From assembly GCF_016650635.1 (NCBI RefSeq), contig NZ_JAEKFI010000004.1, positions 1,844,501-1,908,500 of the forward strand: a DNA stretch of 64,000 bases, given 5' to 3'. This DNA is from Pseudomonas sp. TH43 (GTDB taxonomy: Bacteria; Pseudomonadota; Gammaproteobacteria; Pseudomonadales; Pseudomonadaceae). How positions within the stretch are numbered: position 1 is the stretch's first letter; every line of letters begins with the position of its first letter. A program made the position numbers and the translations under genes. The notes under the pieces were generated by a model. The model was not told where the DNA came from and made no database searches. It saw nothing but the letters and a program-made list of their open reading frames with translations. Of the stretch, positions 26,008-34,105 are shown piece by piece.

Positions 26008-27261
26008 TTACAACCAATCCCTTTCCCATCCACGCCAGGCGTCGTAGTCGGCGTCGATGCGTTCGAGTTGCGGGTGCAGCAGAAACACCGCCCCCGGGGA
26101 ACTGTTGAGGTCGACGGTGGGGGCAATCCTTGCCCCTTCACCGAAGCGGAATCTGACGTTATGAAAACTCGGCAAGGCTTCCAGGCGCTGGCGCGCCGTG
26201 CTTTGCGCGAACACGCCTGGGCGGTGGGCGATCAGGTTCAAACCACGGGCGTGCTGCAACAGTCGATAGCGTTTTGGCCATTGCGCCAGTTGTTGCGGTT
26301 GCACGTAGCTGAGGCAGGTCAGGGCCACCTGATCATTGCCGGTCGCGGCTTGCAGGGCTGGCGGGCAGGCCAGGCCGGAGAGGCGCGCGCCGGTTTCCAG
26401 CAGGCGCGGGCCGTTGGCGGTCAGGATCAGTTCGGTATGCGCCGGGCCGTGCACGATGCCCAATGCATCGAGCACGCCTTCGACATAGTCGAGTATCGCC
26501 GGCAGCTCGCGGGCCTCGGCCGGCAGCAGGTCTTCGCGGTCGTAGATTTTGCGGCCGTCGGCGGCGAACGTCTTGGTGCATTTCCAGACGTCGGTGATCC
26601 AGTGTTCGCCGCCATGGCTGACGCTGTTGATCACGTATTCGTCGCCGCTCAGGTATTCCTGCAACAGCACGGACTGGTTGTTGAGCATCATCAGGTTGGT
26701 GGCGCCGAGGATCGACTCGATGGCGGCCTGCAACTGTTGCGCGTCATGGCAAATGAACACGTTGTCGGAACCGGCACTGTCGAGTGGCTTGGCGACGACA
26801 CTGGCGCCGCCCCGAGCCTTGAACCACGCCAGCGCACGGGGTAGTGAACTGGTGCGCAACTGCGCAGCTACCGGCAGCCCGGCCTCGCCCACGCGTTCAG
26901 CCATCAGTGATTTGTCGCGACGGGCGGCGGAGGTGGCGGGATCATTGCCCGGCAGGCCGAGGCGGGCGGCAAGCAGATCGGCCAGTTCGACACCGAATTC
27001 GCTGCCGGTCAGCACCGCCGCCGGTTGTTGTGCGGCGAGTCTGGCGACCAACGCTTCAAGGCCTTCGTCGGCGACGCTGTAGTCCTCGGCAAACAGCTCC
27101 TGAGGGCAGCTCGCGGCGAACGCGCCGGGCATCTGCGCGCGGGAACGCACATGTAGCAGGCGGCGCTGCCCGGCCAGTGAACGGGCCAGCAGCGAGCCGG
27201 TGGAGTACGCGTCGACCAGAATCAACGGTGCGAGGCTGGAATCAATGCAAGGGTTGGTCAT
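26008..27261 (-). CDS. ATP-grasp domain ligase (first of two)
   Basis: Likely ATP-dependent carboxylate-amine ligase, 417 aa. The N-terminal part (to about 110) resembles the pre-ATP-grasp domain. KARGGASVVAKPLDSAGSDNV holds the ATP-binding lysine, LLQEYLSGDEYVINSV the hinge, and HTELILTANGPRLLETGARLSGL the metal-binding Glu residues. Such enzymes form amide or peptide bonds through an acyl phosphate. The gene overlaps the mutase gene by 20 bases and is followed by panB after 43. It is clearly different in sequence from the second ATP-grasp gene at 29998, which suggests two successive couplings. Substrates are unknown. Confidence 0.8.
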   Translation of the reverse strand: MTNPCIDSSLAPLILVDAYSTGSLLARSLAGQRRLLHVRSRAQMPGAFAASCPQELFAEDYSVADEGLEALVARLAAQQPAAVLTGSEFGVELADLLAARLGLPGNDPATSAARRDKSLMAERVGEAGLPVAAQLRTSSLPRALAWFKARGGASVVAKPLDSAGSDNVFICHDAQQLQAAIESILGATNLMMLNNQSVLLQEYLSGDEYVINSVSHGGEHWITDVWKCTKTFAADGRKIYDREDLLPAEARELPAILDYVEGVLDALGIVHGPAHTELILTANGPRLLETGARLSGLACPPALQAATGNDQVALTCLSYVQPQQLAQWPKRYRLLQHARGLNLIAHRPGVFAQSTARQRLEALPSFHNVRFRFGEGARIAPTVDLNSSPGAVFLLHPQLERIDADYDAWRGWERDWL

Positions 27262-28501
27262 AACGATTCACCGTGTAATGCAACATCTGAAACAGTTCGG
27301 AGGAGCTGACGCCGGGGCCGTTCAGCGACCAGCCGCTGGCGCGCGGCAACGCCAGGCCACCGGTGTTGCCCCAGCGCAGCGCGCCGTTGTCATCGATACG
27401 GGTGGTGGCGCGGCCGGGGTTGTCCGGGTGCAGGCAGTAAGGAATGTCGAGCAAGCCGCGGGCGAAGGCCTGGATCAATGCCAGGCCGATATCGGCATGC
27501 AGATTGAGCACGCTTTCCACCAGTCGTCGGGCTTCGAAGAGGGTTTCCTCGTAGTAGTCGGCGCTGCTCGCATCGATCGTCGGTAGGTCACCGGCCGCCA
27601 CGTCGGCGGCCATACGCAGGGCATCGAGGTTGTCGTCGACGGAAGGAATCTGCCGCGATTCGGCGACGGTCTTGACGATCAGCCGCTCGCAACCGGCGGC
27701 GCGGGTCAGGCGCGCGCTGTCGCAAATCAAGCGCCGCGCACCATGGTTTGTCGTCGGGAATACGCCCATGTAGGAATACACCACGACATGCCAGTGAGCG
27801 CCGTGCAGATACTCGGCGGCCAACTCGCGCAGTGCCCGTAACGCGCCGAAATCCTGCTCCATCGAAGTGCCTTGGGCGTAGCTGAGCGAGACTCCGCGAA
27901 CCCCGTGCTGGCGGAAAAACAACGCTTCGAGCAATGTCATGGCGATCAGCAGCGAGGGCGGACACAGCTGCCCCAACAGGCAGCCACCAAAACTTTCGAT
28001 GTGTGCATGCTCGGTCGCACCCGCAAGGAGCTGACAGCTTTCGGCCCAGGCGCTGACCGCCTCGGCCAGCGGCAAGCGACTGTACGGCATGCAATACGAC
28101 ACCGGCCCGCCTTCGGTAGCATCAAGCCCCAATGCGGCCAGGCGTTGGAACACGTTTTGCGGTTTGGCGGTGCCGTGCCGGATCTGGATCGGAAATTCGG
28201 CGCCGTAAAGCCCGGCGAGCATGCTGCGCACCGCCTCGATCGGGTGGCTGATGATCGGGAAACCGTTCATCGGCGCCGAACTGTTGAGGCACTGCAAAGC
28301 ACTCTGGTAATCGCCGACTCGCGTGTAGCTGTCGAGGGTGATCGTGCCGATGGCCGCGCAGGGCAGGGCGGCGACACTGGCCAGCCCGGCGCGCATCTGG
28401 TTGAGCGCGCCGAAGCCCATGCGCGGTTGCACCACCAGTTCGTCGCGGGCGCGGGCACGCTCGATGAATTGTTCAAAATGGCCGCCGCTGAACGCTGTCA
28501 T
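27242..28501 (-). CDS. Methylaspartate (glutamate) mutase E-subunit-like protein
   Basis: Catalytic subunit of a coenzyme-B12 mutase of the glutamate mutase type, 419 aa. Family hallmarks are clear: PIQIRHGTAKP (substrate-binding Arg region), EGGPVSYCMPYSRLPL and the very conserved FGGCLLGQLCPPSLL. The true enzyme rearranges L-glutamate to 3-methylaspartate through a radical. Its cobalamin-binding partner is coded four genes upstream in the same operon (31278), so the pair is complete. It starts three bases after the PP-loop gene. In secondary metabolism such pairs supply 3-methylaspartate (friulimicin, vicenistatin) or work in nikkomycin synthesis. The product here is unknown; a catabolic mutaseE/S locus with methylaspartase is not present. 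Confidence 0.85.
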   Translation of the reverse strand: MTAFSGGHFEQFIERARARDELVVQPRMGFGALNQMRAGLASVAALPCAAIGTITLDSYTRVGDYQSALQCLNSSAPMNGFPIISHPIEAVRSMLAGLYGAEFPIQIRHGTAKPQNVFQRLAALGLDATEGGPVSYCMPYSRLPLAEAVSAWAESCQLLAGATEHAHIESFGGCLLGQLCPPSLLIAMTLLEALFFRQHGVRGVSLSYAQGTSMEQDFGALRALRELAAEYLHGAHWHVVVYSYMGVFPTTNHGARRLICDSARLTRAAGCERLIVKTVAESRQIPSVDDNLDALRMAADVAAGDLPTIDASSADYYEETLFEARRLVESVLNLHADIGLALIQAFARGLLDIPYCLHPDNPGRATTRIDDNGALRWGNTGGLALPRASGWSLNGPGVSSSELFQMLHYTVNRYDQPLH

Positions 28502-28504
28502 GCC

Positions 28505-30001
28505 TCAGCGTCCCGAAACCAGTTCGACCACGGTTTCGCCGGTGGCCGGGTCGTAGCGGCTGATCCGGCCTTTGTGCGGATCGCCGGCACGAACCCGGGC
28601 GATCAGCGTCGCGTCGCTGTCAAAATCGATCCGTTGATGCGCGTACAGGCTGCGCAATGCCGGCAACGGCAAGCCACTGACCTGACTCAGCCATTGGCTG
28701 AGGGTCGGCTCGTTGTGCTCGCCGGCGAGGATCCGGTGCAGGTCGTCGAGGTTGACCAGATGCTGCGCGTGGCAGAGCCCGAGAAAGCTGGAGAGCTCGC
28801 GGCCACGGTCAACGAACGGGGCAAACTGCATGCAGACCAGTTGCGCTTCATCAAGGCCAAACGCCTGCTCGGCGAAGCGCGCGGCGAGAGTGCGGCGTGC
28901 TTGCATGCCCTGTTCGTCGGCATACGCGGCCATGGCCAGATCGATCAGGCGCTGGGGCATTTCCTTTTTGCGCATCAGCGCCTGCGCCAGTTCGAGGTAT
29001 TCGGCTATGCCCTGGTTGTAACTGCGGCCCTGCACGTACTCGGCTTTGAGGCCACGAAAGTGCGCCATCAACATCGGGTTGGCACAGTCCGACTCGGTGA
29101 AACTGAACGCCAGTTCTTCGAAGCGGAAATCGAGAAACTCAGTAATCAGTTCCCAGTGATCCTCGACCTTGTAGCTGACCAGATCGTAAATGCTGACGAA
29201 CGCCGGATCGGCATGTTCATCACCGCAGGCGACGCGACGCTCCTCGCGCTGTTGATCGAAACCTTCGCCGAACAGCTCGACGAAATAGCTCTGGGCCACG
29301 CCATCCAGCGCTTGCAGAAGTCCGCGAAAACCCTGGCGGCGGCACTCGTCGACATTCAGGCCCAGACGCTGCGCCAGGCGCATGATCCAGGTGAAATAGT
29401 GTTTCTGTTCCTTGCGCGAGTCGCCGGTAACCACCGCATTGACGCCGCCCTGCCACCACGCCGCCCGCCCGTAGAAATCAGCCACGGCCAGGTTGCAGCT
29501 GTTGCAGAAAGTCGGCCGCCCGTCGCCGGCGGTGCGATGGCCATTCATTAACACGTCGAAACGGTTCATCGCCTGCACGTCGTCAGGGAACGGCAGATGA
29601 CGCTCAAACGCGCGGATCTGCTGGTGATCGACCACCAGCATTTCCACCCGAGGGTCGTCGAACAGGTGCAGGGCGCGGTAGACCCGATCGATGTTTGCCA
29701 TCACCGCATCCGGGACACCGGCGTGGCGCATGTTGGCGATGCGCAACTGGAAGGTGCGGCCGTGCAGCACCGACAGATGCAACTGCGTAGCGCGCAGCAT
29801 CGCCACGGTATACGAGCTGTCCTTGCCACCGCCGTAAGCAACCATCAGTTTGTAATCAGGCAGCCCATCGAGACCGCCGGCGGCATCGATCAAGCGGTCG
29901 CCGATGGTCGCGACGGCGCGACGTTCGTCGGCGCGCAGATAGTGATTCAGCTCACCCAGCAACGGTTCGTCGTTCCAGGCTTGGGAGGAGGTGGCGTTCA
30001 T
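28505..30001 (-). CDS. PP-loop ATP pyrophosphatase-type enzyme, unknown function
   Basis: A 498-aa protein with an N-type ATP-pyrophosphatase loop, AYGGGKDSS, at residues about 55-63, the site that adenylates a substrate carbonyl or carboxylate in GMP synthetase, asparagine synthase and tRNA thiolases. A FCNSC pair (Cys166, Cys169) may bind zinc or act in chemistry. The C-terminal 250 residues, helical with a phosphate-poor surface, match no family I know. No glutaminase domain is present, so ammonia or an amine would come from elsewhere. Its ATG overlaps the stop of the upstream ATP-grasp gene. I place it as an amide- or sulfur-transfer enzyme of the pathway, without firm assignment. Confidence 0.7.
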   Translation of the reverse strand: MNATSSQAWNDEPLLGELNHYLRADERRAVATIGDRLIDAAGGLDGLPDYKLMVAYGGGKDSSYTVAMLRATQLHLSVLHGRTFQLRIANMRHAGVPDAVMANIDRVYRALHLFDDPRVEMLVVDHQQIRAFERHLPFPDDVQAMNRFDVLMNGHRTAGDGRPTFCNSCNLAVADFYGRAAWWQGGVNAVVTGDSRKEQKHYFTWIMRLAQRLGLNVDECRRQGFRGLLQALDGVAQSYFVELFGEGFDQQREERRVACGDEHADPAFVSIYDLVSYKVEDHWELITEFLDFRFEELAFSFTESDCANPMLMAHFRGLKAEYVQGRSYNQGIAEYLELAQALMRKKEMPQRLIDLAMAAYADEQGMQARRTLAARFAEQAFGLDEAQLVCMQFAPFVDRGRELSSFLGLCHAQHLVNLDDLHRILAGEHNEPTLSQWLSQVSGLPLPALRSLYAHQRIDFDSDATLIARVRAGDPHKGRISRYDPATGETVVELVSGR

Positions 30002-31236
30002 AGCGGTACCGCCTGAAATTGGAACGTTTGGGTGGCGTGATGAATATTGCTTTCAGTGGCGCTCTCGCTGCCGCCAACAAAAATGAAACGTCCGCTGTGC
30101 AACGCGTCATAGCTGCCCCCGGCTTCGAGGATTTGTCCGGGTTCGGGCAGCAACTCGCGCCACAGGTTGGGCACTGTTCCGCGCAGCGTTTGCGCGTGCA
30201 CGACGCGGCACGGCAACTGGGCGGGTTTGGGAATGACCAGCCAGCCGCCACTTGGATCGTCGTCGTTGGCCGGCAGCGGCACCTGATCGCCGGCGAGGCG
30301 ACGCAGCCAGTGCTCGTAAAGATTGACCCCGAAGACCTTGTTGATCAGGTGCGGAACTTCACTGCCACCGACCCGCGCACCGACTTCGAGAAATACCAGT
30401 GACTCGTCCGCCTCAACGAAGATCTCCAGATGGAACGCGGTGCAGCGCAAATTCAGTGCGCGCATGATCTGTTGGCTGAACGCCTCGATCCGCGTGCGCA
30501 GCGGCGACGCCTGGACAATCACCGAGCCCAACGGCTGCGCCTTGGTAAAATCCAGGCAACTGTTGATGTAGCGCGATACCACTTGAAACGGCACGCTGCC
30601 ATCGACGTCGGCGAAGCCATCGATGTGATAGGTCTGGCCGTGCATGAAGGCTTCGATCTCGTAACGCGAGAGGTCGATGGTGTTGAGCAGGTCGTGCAGC
30701 GCAGATTCGTTTTCGACCTTCTCCACGCCCATGCTCGCGGCACCGTCCACCGGTTTGACGATCACCGGGAAACCGATCTCGCGGGCAAAGTGCAATGCCT
30801 GCTCAACCGAGTGGCAGCGCGCAAATGCCGGCACCGGCAAGCCCTGGGCCTGAAGGATTTCCTTCATGCGGGCCTTGTCGCGGTACACCGCCACTTCGTT
30901 CGGCCCATCGCCGGGAATGTTCAGGGTCTGGCGCACGCGAGCGGCGATTTCCAGGGTGAACTCGGACAGCGCGATCAACTGATCGACCGGGCCAACGCGG
31001 TCGATGACTTCCTGTACCGCACCCAGCAGTTGTTCATATTGATTGACGTCGGCGACCTGCACTTGATGAGCAATCTGCTGCGCCGGGGCGAGCACGCCTT
31101 GGGCGCCGAGGCCATCGACCACGTAGCTGATGCGGTGCTGTTGATGATCGAAGAAGTCTTCGTAGCGAGTCAGTTCGTTGTCCCAGCGGCGCTCATCACG
31201 AAAGCGCGGCCAGCGGTTGACGATAACGATATGCAT
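29998..31236 (-). CDS. ATP-grasp domain ligase (second of two)
   Basis: Probable amino-acid or peptide ligase of 412 aa. The order of motifs is RDKARMKEILQAQGLPVPAF, the ATP-binding GFPVIVKPVDGAASMGV, the hinge IEAFMHGQTYHIDGFAD, and the metal-binding EIFVEADESLVFLEVGARVGGS, as in BacD-type L-amino acid ligases. The ATG at 31236 begins the typical nucleotide-fold strand (HIVIVNRWPRF); an upstream extension has no support. It is separated from the B12-subunit gene by 41 bases and overlaps the PP-loop gene by four. It would join carboxylate to amine with ATP; partners are unknown. Confidence 0.82.
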   Translation of the reverse strand: MHIVIVNRWPRFRDERRWDNELTRYEDFFDHQQHRISYVVDGLGAQGVLAPAQQIAHQVQVADVNQYEQLLGAVQEVIDRVGPVDQLIALSEFTLEIAARVRQTLNIPGDGPNEVAVYRDKARMKEILQAQGLPVPAFARCHSVEQALHFAREIGFPVIVKPVDGAASMGVEKVENESALHDLLNTIDLSRYEIEAFMHGQTYHIDGFADVDGSVPFQVVSRYINSCLDFTKAQPLGSVIVQASPLRTRIEAFSQQIMRALNLRCTAFHLEIFVEADESLVFLEVGARVGGSEVPHLINKVFGVNLYEHWLRRLAGDQVPLPANDDDPSGGWLVIPKPAQLPCRVVHAQTLRGTVPNLWRELLPEPGQILEAGGSYDALHSGRFIFVGGSESATESNIHHATQTFQFQAVPL

Positions 31237-31277
31237 CGTGGTGATCCTTGATTGAGCGAAGTCAGCCGTGGTGGGGA

Positions 31278-31733
31278 TCAACCCCAGGACGGCACGCTAA
31301 TGGCGGGTGCGGGTTCAGCGTCGGCGGGTGCGTGCAACGTGCCGAGGTAGCCACTGAAGGAGTCGATCGCGTCGGGGCCGACGAATACCTGGTTGTAGCC
31401 GGCCTCGATCAACGGTTGGCGAACCACCAGGGTTTCCTCTTCGGAAGTGGTCAGCTTGCCGCCGATCACGCAGGGCAAATGCGGGTGCTTCCGGCGCACC
31501 TGGCGAATCAGCTCCAGGCCTTGCGAGTAGCCGTGGCCGTTGACGCTGCTGACCACCAGCAGGTGCGTGCGACGCTGCTCGAGTGCCGTGAGCACGGCGT
31601 CGATCGGCGTGCAGCTGCCAAGGTTTTTCACGTTCAAACCATGCTCGGCGAGCCACAGTTGCAAATACACCAGGTTCCACATGTGCGAGTCGGACTCGAC
31701 CGTGGCGAGCAGGCAGTGCGGCAGGGCTTTCAT
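31278..31733 (-). CDS. Cobalamin-binding subunit (glutamate mutase S-like)
   Basis: Small B12-binding protein of 151 aa, partner of the E-like subunit at 27242. The Rossmann-like fold shows ESDSHMWNLVYLQ, where Asp15 and His17 match the DxH of the cobalamin-ligand motif. It continues with VVSSVNGHGYSQGLELI and the phosphate-binding CVIGGKLTTSEEE. The usual third residue of DxHxxG is Asn20 here instead of Gly. The ATG overlaps the stop of the MFS gene. Co-occurrence with the E subunit supports a working B12 mutase; the Asn change leaves some doubt about cofactor geometry. Confidence 0.82.
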   Translation of the reverse strand: MKALPHCLLATVESDSHMWNLVYLQLWLAEHGLNVKNLGSCTPIDAVLTALEQRRTHLLVVSSVNGHGYSQGLELIRQVRRKHPHLPCVIGGKLTTSEEETLVVRQPLIEAGYNQVFVGPDAIDSFSGYLGTLHAPADAEPAPAISVPSWG

Positions 31734-32974
31734 TGGGATGCCTCCATGGCGAGCGACGGACCACCCAAGGCCAGCTGGAAACGCCGGGTGGTCAAGATGA
31801 ACAGCAGAGTGCCGGGGACGGTCAGCACCAGTGCCAGCACCAGAATCAGCACTTGTGCGCCGTAAACGTGGCCGACGCTGGCGGTCAACAGGCCGCCCAG
31901 CGGATAGGACAGCAGGTTGACCAGATAAAACGGCCCCATGACTTTGCCCAGGTGGGCTCTCTCGATCGCTTTGATCCGCTGCGTACGGTTGAACACGTTG
32001 AACAACGCACAACCGGCCATGGCCAGCAGAAAGCTCAGCGCATACAGCAACACGCCGTTGGCCACGCCCATGCAGATCAAGCCCAGGCACAGCAAGGCGA
32101 AGCCCAGCGCACCCAGTCGATAAATCGACATGCGCGCCAACAGCCGCGGCACCAGAATGAAGTTCAGCAGGCCCAAGGCGCCGGCCCCGGCGTTCATCAG
32201 ACCGAACACACCGTCGGCGGCGCTGAATACCCCACTGATGACAAACGCGTTGGCGCTCAGCACCGCAGCGAATGCCAGGTTGATGGTGAAGTTGAGGCCG
32301 GCCAGGGTCAGCACCGGCGGGTTGCCGAGCAGCAGGCGCCAGCCGAGGGCCAGATCCTTGAACACGCTGCTCGGACCGCTGGCAGGTGTTCGTGCTGTTG
32401 GCAGGCCTCTCCAGAACAGCGCCGCGGCAACCAGCGCCACGGCTGCCAGACCCAGCAACCAGCGTTTGTCGGTGTACATCGCCAGGCCGGCGGCGAGTGC
32501 CGGGCCGAGCGCCATGGCCAGCAGCTCCATGTTCTGCACCAGCGACTGACAGTGCGCGAGACGCTCGGTACCGGCGATCAGCGGCACGCTTTTTTCAACC
32601 GCCATGCGCACCGGCGCCATCAACACCGAGAGCACGATACCGTTGCCGATCAATGCCCAGATCATCCACTGCGGCTGATACCAGCAGATCCACAGGGTGA
32701 TGCCCAGACTCAAGCCGCGCGCGGTGTTGGCTGCGCGAAACAGCAGGCGACCGCCGAAGCGGTCGGCGAGCAGGCCGGCGAACGGATAGGCGATCAGTGC
32801 CGGCAGCCATTCAAGGGCAAACGCGACGCCGGAATAGCGCACGTTGCCGGTCAGTTGGTAAATCATCAGTGGCACGGCAAACAGCACGGTCTGTTCTGCC
32901 AGCAACGCGCACAACAGCCCGGCACCGAACCAGCGAATTGCACTGCTGCGAGCATCGACGCTGGCCTCAGGCAT
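31730..32974 (-). CDS. MFS exporter of the biosynthetic operon
   Basis: Major facilitator of 414 aa with about twelve hydrophobic helices, related to EntS/DHA3-type drug and siderophore exporters (PFAGLLADRFGGRLLFRAANTARG is the loop 2-3 signature). The ATG chosen starts MPEASVDARSSAIRWFG, directly before the first helix, eight bases inside the end of the monooxygenase gene. It overlaps the next gene by four bases. Central placement among biosynthetic genes points to self-protection by export of the product; that role is inferred. Confidence 0.85.
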   Translation of the reverse strand: MPEASVDARSSAIRWFGAGLLCALLAEQTVLFAVPLMIYQLTGNVRYSGVAFALEWLPALIAYPFAGLLADRFGGRLLFRAANTARGLSLGITLWICWYQPQWMIWALIGNGIVLSVLMAPVRMAVEKSVPLIAGTERLAHCQSLVQNMELLAMALGPALAAGLAMYTDKRWLLGLAAVALVAAALFWRGLPTARTPASGPSSVFKDLALGWRLLLGNPPVLTLAGLNFTINLAFAAVLSANAFVISGVFSAADGVFGLMNAGAGALGLLNFILVPRLLARMSIYRLGALGFALLCLGLICMGVANGVLLYALSFLLAMAGCALFNVFNRTQRIKAIERAHLGKVMGPFYLVNLLSYPLGGLLTASVGHVYGAQVLILVLALVLTVPGTLLFILTTRRFQLALGGPSLAMEASQ

Positions 32975-34040
32975 GATCGCGATCCCAGACCATTTCCAGT
33001 TCGCGCAAATAGGGCAGCACGTACTTGCAGAAACGGCGCATTTCGTCGCGGGTTGGCCAGCCGGAGAAAATGAACTCGCTGACGCCGACTTTCTTGTACT
33101 CGAACAAGTATTCGGCGACTTCCTGGTAGCTCCCGACCACACATAACGCAGGGCCGCCGCGATACGCCACCGCGCCCGACCAGAGCATCGGCGACAGCCA
33201 GTCGTGCTGCGCTTTCTCCGCCAGGCGGAACGAGGTTTTCACCGCTTCCGAATCGCAACGGCCGACAAATTCACGGACCCATTCACGGTGCTGCTCGTCA
33301 GGGTTTTCCATCATGCTTTCGACGGCCGCCAGCGCTTCTTCGCGGGTTTCGCGAGCGAGCACGTGCATGCGGATACCCACCGAGCAACCCGACTCCAGAA
33401 CAGTGCGGCTGGCCTCGGCAATGCCTTCAGGCGTATCGCCGTAACGCAGCCAGCAATCGCTGTGCTTGATGGCGATCTGTTGAGCAATGTCGGAGGCGCC
33501 GCTGAGGTAAATACGCGGGCGCTCGGCGTCCTTGAACGGCAGGCCCAACTGAGCTTTTTCGATGCGGTAGTGGGCGCCGTGATAGGTCAGCGGTGATTCG
33601 CCGTTCCAGAATCGATGCAGGATGTCGAGGAATTCGCCGGTGCGCTCATAGCGTCCGTCGTGGGCAACGAAGTCGCCGTAATAGGCTTGCTCATCCGGCG
33701 AAATACCGGCCACAAGATTGAGTGAAATGCGCTTGTCGGACATCCACGAAACGGTGTTGACGATCTGCGTGAACAAGGTCGGCGGCACCAGGCCGGGACG
33801 GTAGGCCAGAATGAATTTGACCCGCTCGGTCTCGCGGACCAGCGCGCCAATCATCGGCAACGGATCGGGCATGTGATAGCTGATGCCCATCAACAGCGAG
33901 TCGATGCCCAGCTCATCGGCTTCCTGGGCAAAGTCGACGATACCGGCAAAGTCGAGGGCGCCGGTGTTGTACTTTTCCGAGGCCTTTTGCTGACCGCTGT
34001 CTAGCGGTGAGCACCAGTGAATGCGCAGTGGTGCAGACAT
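32967..34040 (-). CDS. LLM-class flavin-dependent monooxygenase
   Basis: Luciferase-like TIM-barrel enzyme of 357 aa, closest in look to SsuD alkanesulfonate monooxygenase (LRIHWCSPLDSGQQ, FAQEADELGIDSLLMG, FILAYRPGLVPPTLFTQIVNTVSWMSDKRISLNLVAG). It uses reduced flavin from a separate reductase, which is not coded nearby. GGAGAA precedes the ATG. It could oxidise a precursor of the pathway (N- or C-hydroxylation) or desulfonate a substrate; the operon context favours biosynthesis. The stop lies in the first codons of the MFS gene. Confidence 0.87.
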   Translation of the reverse strand: MSAPLRIHWCSPLDSGQQKASEKYNTGALDFAGIVDFAQEADELGIDSLLMGISYHMPDPLPMIGALVRETERVKFILAYRPGLVPPTLFTQIVNTVSWMSDKRISLNLVAGISPDEQAYYGDFVAHDGRYERTGEFLDILHRFWNGESPLTYHGAHYRIEKAQLGLPFKDAERPRIYLSGASDIAQQIAIKHSDCWLRYGDTPEGIAEASRTVLESGCSVGIRMHVLARETREEALAAVESMMENPDEQHREWVREFVGRCDSEAVKTSFRLAEKAQHDWLSPMLWSGAVAYRGGPALCVVGSYQEVAEYLFEYKKVGVSEFIFSGWPTRDEMRRFCKYVLPYLRELEMVWDRDHA

Positions 34041-34105
34041 TGTGTTTCTCCATGGCACAGCCTGCCGCCGCCGGAGCGGGAGCAGGCGTGGTGAATCAGT
34101 CCGGA

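Noticed and set aside
27872..29551. A 559-codon plus-strand open frame across the mutase and PP-loop genes.
   Set aside because: The minus-strand proteins have clear family motifs; the plus frame has none and no start signal.
31733..33073. A 446-codon plus-strand open frame opposite the MFS exporter.
   Set aside because: Gln/His/Arg-rich composition typical of the complement of a membrane-protein gene; no domain seen.
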